NCBI GenBank assembly: GCA_946612175.1
Contig: CAMOEO010000058.1
Location: forward strand, 1-11,774
Direction of reading: 5' to 3'
DNA length: 11,774 nt
From: an uncultured Verrucomicrobiota bacterium
Lineage (GTDB): Bacteria > Verrucomicrobiota > Kiritimatiellia > RFP12 > UBA3636
Position 1 is the first letter of the stretch, and the number at the start of each line of letters is the position of its first letter. Below are positions 4,251-9,629 of the stretch, piece by piece. The translations under genes were made by a program, and so were the position numbers. The notes beneath the pieces are model-generated. The model was not told the DNA's origin, did no database searches, and saw only the letters and a list, made by a program, of their open reading frames with translations.

Positions 4251-6786
4251 ACAGGGGACCGGCCGGCCGGTCCGCACCCGCCATGCCCAGCGCGCGTTTC
4301 ACCGAACCGAGCGCCGCGTCCGCGGCATGCGGATGGTTGACCATGATCGACTTGCGGAACGCGTTGCGCGCGGCGGCTTTCGGGTCGTTTTCTCCTTCGA
4401 CGACGTCGCGGAGGAACGCTTCGATCGCGGCTTCGTCGTAGGCGAGATGGTAGTGAGACAGGCACTCCTTTCCGAGGGGCGTGAATTTGGCGTCGATGTC
4501 GGCCGGATCCTTGAGCATGTAGCATCCGGGCTTGCCCGTGAACAGCCATTCGAAGAGAAACGAGGAGCAGTCCTGGATGCACGCGTCGCACGAGGCGAAG
4601 GCCTCCAGGTAGTCGCCGCCGCCGCTCATCCGGACGTTCGGATGCGCCTTCATGCGGGCGATCCAGTCGTCGGCTTTCGCCTGGCCCCAGCGCGACGGAT
4701 GGGACAGGACCGTGAAGAGATACGGATGGGGACGGAAGACGAAATCGAGTTCCGGATGCTTCTCCGGCAACGCGAGGAAGAAGTCCGCGTAGCGCTGGAA
4801 GTTCGAAAGCGCGAGCGAATCGTTCGCGCCGCCCTCGACGGAGTGATGCGGCGCGATCAGGACGCGCTTGCGGCTCCCGTTCCGCGGCCGCGGTGCGGCG
4901 GAGGCGAGCGCGTCCATCTTGACGGTCCCGACGACCTCCGCGTTCGAGCCCCGAAGACTGGAGCTCGCGGCGTATTCATCCGCCGTGGCGGCGCATTCGA
5001 AGAAAACCTTCCAGAAACAGGCGTAGCTCCGGAGCGCCATCACATCGCGCGCATAGACAGTGACGGGGACGCCGTAGTTGACGTAGAGCGACAGGAAAGG
5101 CCGTCCGATCGCCCAACGCGGGTTGTAACGGATGTCGGATTGGTCGTACGGGCTCGGGTAGACGACGACGTCCGCGTCGCGGGAAGCATCGGGACGAAGG
5201 CCGCCGGATCCCCGCGACGCCGCGTCCACGCGAGCGCCCGGCAGGGTCCGCAAAAGTTCCGCCCGGCAGGCCTCCATATCGACGTCCGGATCGCGTTCCG
5301 GCCAGCGCAGGTCGGGCACGACGACAATCCGCGCGTCGAACGCGGAATCGCGCCGCATCGCGTCGAACAAGGGGCGGGCCGGGAACATCGAGGTCGAGAA
5401 GACGAAGAATACGGCGCGGACGGGAAGTCCCTTCTCCACGCGTTCGCGCCGGATCCGCGCGATTTTCGCTGGGAACGACGCCGAATGTTCCCCGCGGACG
5501 CGCCGTAACATGTCGTAGTCCGGCGGCGTCGCCGGCGGCGGGATGGCCGCGGCGAGCGCGGGATTGCGCGCCCGGATGAAACCAAGGACCGCCCCGCGGT
5601 CGTCGACCATGTCGCCGTTCATCGCCCGGATCTTGACGAGAGGCATGCCGAACTCCGACATCGTGTCCAACACTCGCTTGGTCGGCATGGTTCGGCGTGT
5701 TTCCGCGAACGTCCGGGGAACGAGGGTGTCCCAGGAATGCCCCGCGGAGGCCAGCGCCCTCGTTAGGCCGACTTCGCAACGGACGATCACCTCCCAGCGG
5801 TTCGCGAGGACTTCGACGTCGGACAGGAACCGGTCGAGCGCCCCGCCGTCCAGGACGGACCGGCGGAAGACGAAGAAGAACGATTGCACGTGTTCGTCGT
5901 CGAACACGCCTTTGTTCGCCGTCATGCCCCAGAAGTCGCAGCGGCGGTCCGCCATCTTCGAGAAGCAGTCCGGGAACGGGAACACCGGCGCGTAGCAGGA
6001 GTCGTTCGCGAGGACCAGCTCGTCGGTCCGCGCCGCGTCGAGCAGGCCCAGTGCGCGGGCCTTTTCGAAGCCGATCTTGTAGGAGTAGAAGTCGTACCCG
6101 CCGTGGTGGCGGAACGACGCGATGCGGACGAGTCCGTCGAGCTTCGCGGGTTCGTCGGGAAGAACGGGGCAGTTCGCGACGAAGAGGATGTCGTCGGCGA
6201 CCTCCTTCAGCCCGCGGAGGTAGCACAGGGTCGTCTCGGGAATCCGGCCGTTCGGGAAAAACGCGGCGAAGACGGCGACGCGCCGGTGGCGGCAAGGCGC
6301 GGCGGAAAACTCGCGCTCCGTTTCGACCGTCCCTTCCGGGAACGGCGTTCCGAGGGTCTGGAGAAACGAAACGGGCCGGTTCTCCTTTCGCCCGAAACGT
6401 TCGAAATGGACGAGCGGGTTGATGCCGGAAATGCGGACGTCCTCGTTGAGCTGGAGATACTCCTCCACGCAGAACCCGGGCCCTGGATCATGATGGCCGA
6501 GATGCCCGAAGGCGGCGAAGTGCACGGCCGGATCGAGGCCGGCGCGGCGGACGTCGATGTACTCGCGCAGATACCACTCCGGATCGAACCACTTCGACGC
6601 GCGGATCGTGGCGAGGTCGGCCTCGGAAACGTCCGGGACCGCCCCGGGTCCGTTGCCGCCGCGCAGGAGCCAGCGCCACGCGCCCGGCGAAGCGCAGTAC
6701 TTCGCCAGTTTCGGAAAAACGGCGAAACCGTCCCTCCGGACGATCCGGGCGAAGACGGCGAACGGTGCGAGCGGACGGAAGGGCAT
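4249..6786 (-). CDS. RgpF rhamnan-synthesis domain fused to CDP-glycerol glycerophosphotransferase-like domain
   Basis: The 845-residue protein has three parts. Tandem FD-x-x-WY modules occupy 65-94 and 103-132. An RgpF domain covers ~168-390, with AAFFPNGRI (174-182), YDFYSYKIG (231-239), NDSCYAPVFPF (261-271), DFWGMT (284-289) and QSFFFVFRRSVL (301-312). The C-terminal part (~435-830) resembles the TagB/TagF glycerophosphotransferase family (Glyphos_transf): VLIAPHHSV (642-650), FVFRPHPYL (682-690), and SCDACIQDCSSFLFEWLFTG (732-751) with KP following. The expected role is to transfer glycerol phosphate from CDP-glycerol to a glycan made by the RgpF part or its partners, at the inner membrane or in the cytosol; there is no signal peptide. 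The WHG segment of classical TagF appears as NYG (570-572), so one catalytic histidine may be absent. The ATG is 4 nt after the upstream stop and has no clear Shine-Dalgarno sequence, suggesting translational coupling. Domain calls are firm; substrate is inferred. Confidence 0.88.
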   Translation of the reverse strand: MPFRPLAPFAVFARIVRRDGFAVFPKLAKYCASPGAWRWLLRGGNGPGAVPDVSEADLATIRASKWFDPEWYLREYIDVRRAGLDPAVHFAAFGHLGHHDPGPGFCVEEYLQLNEDVRISGINPLVHFERFGRKENRPVSFLQTLGTPFPEGTVETEREFSAAPCRHRRVAVFAAFFPNGRIPETTLCYLRGLKEVADDILFVANCPVLPDEPAKLDGLVRIASFRHHGGYDFYSYKIGFEKARALGLLDAARTDELVLANDSCYAPVFPFPDCFSKMADRRCDFWGMTANKGVFDDEHVQSFFFVFRRSVLDGGALDRFLSDVEVLANRWEVIVRCEVGLTRALASAGHSWDTLVPRTFAETRRTMPTKRVLDTMSEFGMPLVKIRAMNGDMVDDRGAVLGFIRARNPALAAAIPPPATPPDYDMLRRVRGEHSASFPAKIARIRRERVEKGLPVRAVFFVFSTSMFPARPLFDAMRRDSAFDARIVVVPDLRWPERDPDVDMEACRAELLRTLPGARVDAASRGSGGLRPDASRDADVVVYPSPYDQSDIRYNPRWAIGRPFLSLYVNYGVPVTVYARDVMALRSYACFWKVFFECAATADEYAASSSLRGSNAEVVGTVKMDALASAAPRPRNGSRKRVLIAPHHSVEGGANDSLALSNFQRYADFFLALPEKHPELDFVFRPHPYLFTVLSHPSRWGQAKADDWIARMKAHPNVRMSGGGDYLEAFASCDACIQDCSSFLFEWLFTGKPGCYMLKDPADIDAKFTPLGKECLSHYHLAYDEAAIEAFLRDVVEGENDPKAAARNAFRKSIMVNHPHAADAALGSVKRALGMAGADRPAGPL

Positions 6787-6790
6787 GGCG

Positions 6791-8620
6791 TCAACGGCGT
6801 TTGGAAAGGGACGTGAAGGCGAGGTCGTCGAAGAACGGATCCGGCCGGGCGAGCAGGCCGCCCCAGCGTTCCCGCAGATGCTCGATTTCGCGGAGAAAAC
6901 GTTTCCGGTTCGGTCCGGTCATGTCGGATCCGCGTACGAGGGATTCGTGATGGAAGAGCCTCGCGAAGGGGGTCCACACGACCTTGAGTCCGCGTTCGCG
7001 GGCCCGGTAACAGAAATCGACGTCGTTGAACGCGACCGCGAACGATTCGTCGAGCCCTCCCAGTTCCCGCCAGACCGACGCCCGCACCATCGCGCAGGCG
7101 AACGTGACGGCCTGGTATTCCCGCACGTGCAGAAGCCGGCCCTCCCCGCCGGACGAAAGGGCCGGGGCGTGCCGCTCGACGTGCCCGGGCAGGCCGCCGG
7201 GACGGTGCAGGATCCCGGCGTGCTGGACTGTTCCGTTCCCGTAGAGGAGCAGCGCGCCGACGACACCCACGTCGGGGCGCGCGGCGAAGCCGACCATCTC
7301 GTCGATCCAGTCCGGAGCGACCGCCTCGGTGTCGCTGTTGAGCTGGAGAAGGAATTCCCCGCGGCACTGCGCCGCGCCGAAGTTGCACTTCCTCGAGTAG
7401 TTGAACGGCTCCTCCGGCTTCTTCGGGAATCGGACGACGCGGACGCGCGGATCGCGCGAAAGCCGGTCGTAGAGCGCGAAGGTCTCCGGCTTCGAGCTCC
7501 CGCTCTCGACGATCACGACCTCGTAGTTCGGATAGGCCGTCAGGCGGAGGATCGACTCGACGCACGTCTCCAGCACCTCCGGGTTCTCGCGGTTGGGGAT
7601 CAGGATCGAGACGAGCGGCGCCGGATCGGGGCGCGGCGGACGGACGCGGAAGAAGTCGCGGTCGCGGTGCGGCGTCTCGACGCGGGCGGCGGTCCCGGTC
7701 CGCTCCAGATGGCTCTCGAGGGTCCGGCGCGCGTCGGCGACGCGCGCTTCCGCGCACGCCGCGTCCGTCCGTGCCAGGACGGTCGACGCGACGAGCGCCG
7801 CCGGAACGCGGATGCATTTCCCGCCCGCTTCCAGGAGCCGGAACAGCAGATCGGTCACGGCCGCGAATCCCGCCTCCGGACGGAACCCGCCGACGGCGTC
7901 GAACCGCTCCTTCGTGCAGAGGAAACAGCTCCCGACGAAGTCGTGCCCGCGGAACGAGTCGAGCGAAAAATCCGGCCGCGGCAGGACCGAGACGACGCCG
8001 TCGGCGCCCGGGCCGCCGAACCGGAACCCGTCGCGCACGGCGAGGCCGTTCGAATAGCAGAAGGCGACGTCCCCGCCATCGCCCGCCGCTTCGGCGAAAC
8101 GGAAGAGCGCGTCGGGCGCGAGCTCGTCGCCCGGACCGGCGAACAGCAGCAGCGGCGCCGTCGCGCGCGCCGCCGCCGACGAAAGCGCGGCCGCGGGACC
8201 GCCGCCCGCGGAGACATCCGCGAAGAAGACCTCCTTCGCGGGAAACGTCTGCGCGTCGAGCGATTCGCGCAGGGCGGCCGCCGCCGGACCGTCCGGACCA
8301 GCGACCGCAGCGATGACGCAGACCGGAAGTCCGCCGCGTGGCACGGCGGCGCGCTGGCGCGCCAGCTCCTCCCGCGAGGCGAATAGGGACGACACGGGGC
8401 GGAGCGGAAGGGGCCGCAGTTCGCTCGGAACGAAACGGAGCCGCAACGCGGCCAACGCATCCACGGCCGCCCGCAGCGGCGCCGTCGCCCGCCAGCTCAG
8501 AGAACGCCTGAGCGCCGCGACGGCGTCCGCGCCCCTCCGGTCGGACAGGCGGCACAGACGTCCGAGAAACGCGGTTGCGGCCTCCAGTTCGGCCGTGCGA
8601 CTGTCGGATATGGGCGGCAT
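6791..8620 (-). CDS. Family 2 glycosyltransferase with two GT2-A domains, the first degenerate
   Basis: The 609-residue protein contains SLSWRATAPLR (40-50), a linker common at the edges of multidomain GT2 proteins. A first GT2-like domain (~98-285) follows, where the usual LDHDDELAPDAL reads FAGPGDELAPDAL (160-172), so metal-binding aspartates are missing. A canonical second GT2 domain spans ~335-575: PLVSILIPNRE (335-345), VIVESGSS (369-376), QLNSDTEAV (426-434, the DxD-like site) and GGLDESFAVAFNDVDFCYRA (521-540). It probably transfers a nucleotide-activated sugar in O-antigen or capsule-type glycan assembly, in the cytosol near the membrane. It is the first gene of the - strand operon. 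The ATG at 8620 is chosen because a -10 box ends 8 nt upstream, implying a near-leaderless mRNA; an in-frame ATG at 8671 lies upstream of that promoter. Confidence 0.88.
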   Translation of the reverse strand: MPPISDSRTAELEAATAFLGRLCRLSDRRGADAVAALRRSLSWRATAPLRAAVDALAALRLRFVPSELRPLPLRPVSSLFASREELARQRAAVPRGGLPVCVIAAVAGPDGPAAAALRESLDAQTFPAKEVFFADVSAGGGPAAALSSAAARATAPLLLFAGPGDELAPDALFRFAEAAGDGGDVAFCYSNGLAVRDGFRFGGPGADGVVSVLPRPDFSLDSFRGHDFVGSCFLCTKERFDAVGGFRPEAGFAAVTDLLFRLLEAGGKCIRVPAALVASTVLARTDAACAEARVADARRTLESHLERTGTAARVETPHRDRDFFRVRPPRPDPAPLVSILIPNRENPEVLETCVESILRLTAYPNYEVVIVESGSSKPETFALYDRLSRDPRVRVVRFPKKPEEPFNYSRKCNFGAAQCRGEFLLQLNSDTEAVAPDWIDEMVGFAARPDVGVVGALLLYGNGTVQHAGILHRPGGLPGHVERHAPALSSGGEGRLLHVREYQAVTFACAMVRASVWRELGGLDESFAVAFNDVDFCYRARERGLKVVWTPFARLFHHESLVRGSDMTGPNRKRFLREIEHLRERWGGLLARPDPFFDDLAFTSLSKRR

Positions 8621-8628
8621 GGGGCAGC

Positions 8629-8657
8629 ATTCTAGCAAATGCGTTTCGCGCGCGCAA
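8629..8657 (-). promoter_or_regulatory. Promoter of the - strand glycosyltransferase operon
   Basis: Reading the - strand: -35 box TTGCGC (8657-8652), 17-nt spacer, then TGC and -10 box TAGAAT (8634-8629), an extended -10. The predicted start is near 8622, about 2 nt before the ATG at 8620, so the mRNA would be essentially leaderless. The same architecture points the other way at 8662-8690. Confidence 0.7.
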
Positions 8658-8669
8658 CCGCTTGCGCGC
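8650..8669. repeat. Inverted repeat joining two divergent -35 boxes
   Basis: Two perfect 8-bp arms, GCGCGCAA (8650-8657) and TTGCGCGC (8662-8669), flank a 4-nt spacer. The centre (8659.5) is also the centre of symmetry of the two -10 boxes. The repeat contains both -35 hexamers, so it could be simply paired promoters or also a dimeric regulator's operator. Confidence 0.8.
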
Positions 8670-8690
8670 AAAGGACAAAACGTCTAGAAT
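8662..8690 (+). promoter_or_regulatory. Promoter of the + strand glycosyltransferase genes
   Basis: -35 box TTGCGC (8662-8667), 17-nt spacer, -10 box TAGAAT (8685-8690). The predicted start is near 8697, two bases before the ATG at 8699, again nearly leaderless. It has no TG extension, unlike its divergent partner, so it may be the weaker of the two. Confidence 0.7.
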
Positions 8691-8698
8691 GTCCCCCC

Positions 8699-9619
8699 AT
8701 GGAAACGGCCCCGCCCCTCGTCACGGTTCTTCTCCCGACCTGCAATCGCCGGGATTTCCTTGCCGCCGCGATCGGTTCGATCCGGGACCAGACGTTCCGG
8801 GACTGGAAGCTCCTCGTCCTCAACGACGGCGGCGAGGATGTTTCGGACGTCGTGGCGGGGTTCGGCGATCCCCGCATCGAATACCACGCGCTACCCCATC
8901 GCGGCAAGGCCGCGGCGCTCAACGCGGGCCTCGCCCTCGTCCGTTCGAAATACGTCTCCTACATGGACGACGACGACCTCGTCTACCCGGACCATCTGAT
9001 GGAGCTCGTTGTGCTCGCGGAACGGGAAGGCGCCGAATTCGCCTATTCGGATACGTGGGCGGTCCACGTCGGACCGGACGGCCGCGAAATCCGACGGCGG
9101 ATCGAAAACGACGCGGACGTCCGCTTCGACGACATCCGGCTCTTCAACAGGATCAACCACAAGCAGATCCTCCACACGAAGCGTCTCGCGGACGAAGCCG
9201 GTCCCTATGACGAAAGGCTGCGGATCCTGATCGATTACGACTACATCCGTCGGCTCGCGCACCTTGCGACGCCGGTCCACCTCCGGAAGACCACGGGAGA
9301 GCACTTCCTGCGGCAGACGTCCGAAGACGAGAACGGCATCGCCTCCATCACGGGACTTTGGGTTTCCGATCCCGCGGCCGCCGGACGTTCGATCGCGGCC
9401 GTTTTCGAGAAGGATCCCGCCGCTCTCACGGAAATCTACCTTCGCGCCAACCGCTATGCGCCGACGTGCGAAGCGCTTGCGCAGGCGCGAGACTCGCTCC
9501 GCAACGCCGGAAAGCGGATCGAAACGATCGAAAGGTCGCTTTCCTACCGCCTGGGCATGGCCCTCACGGCTCCGCTACGGTGGATTGCCGAGCTCCTCCG
9601 CCGTCCCCGGAAAAACTGA
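8699..9619 (+). CDS. Family 2 glycosyltransferase
   Basis: The 306-residue protein is a single-domain GT-A enzyme. It shows PLVTVLLPTCNRRDFL (6-21), LVLNDGGED (39-47), the GKAAALNAGL segment (69-78), the metal-binding MDDDD (89-93) followed by LVYPDHL, and an ILIDYDYIRRL segment (176-186) near the acceptor site. The tail (~250-304) is helical, with SLSYRLGMALTAPLRWIAEL, a basic amphipathic end common in membrane-associated GT2 proteins. Sugar specificity cannot be read from sequence. The start is the ATG at 8699 because the promoter's -10 box ends 8 nt before it; an upstream in-frame ATG at 8639 would lie upstream of the promoter and inside the intergenic region. The next gene starts 10 nt after its stop, so both probably form one transcript diverging from the - strand operon. 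Confidence 0.92.
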   Translation: METAPPLVTVLLPTCNRRDFLAAAIGSIRDQTFRDWKLLVLNDGGEDVSDVVAGFGDPRIEYHALPHRGKAAALNAGLALVRSKYVSYMDDDDLVYPDHLMELVVLAEREGAEFAYSDTWAVHVGPDGREIRRRIENDADVRFDDIRLFNRINHKQILHTKRLADEAGPYDERLRILIDYDYIRRLAHLATPVHLRKTTGEHFLRQTSEDENGIASITGLWVSDPAAAGRSIAAVFEKDPAALTEIYLRANRYAPTCEALAQARDSLRNAGKRIETIERSLSYRLGMALTAPLRWIAELLRRPRKN

Positions 9620-9629
9620 CCGTCGATCC

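Noticed and set aside
2447..4441. 664-codon open frame on the + strand opposite the 638-aa gene
   Set aside because: It lies antisense to a gene with clear RgpF motifs, its composition is Arg/Pro/Glu-rich with no recognisable motif, and such long antisense frames are expected in high-GC coding DNA.
4241..4591. N-terminal extension of the 638-aa gene
   Set aside because: It overlaps the 3' end of the 845-aa gene in another frame and encodes Arg-rich sequence. The ATG at 4240 has a Shine-Dalgarno site and follows the upstream stop by 8 nt.
6557..8386. 609-codon open frame on the + strand opposite the - strand glycosyltransferase
   Set aside because: It is a composition-driven shadow of the GT2 gene and the start of the fusion gene, with no motif of its own.
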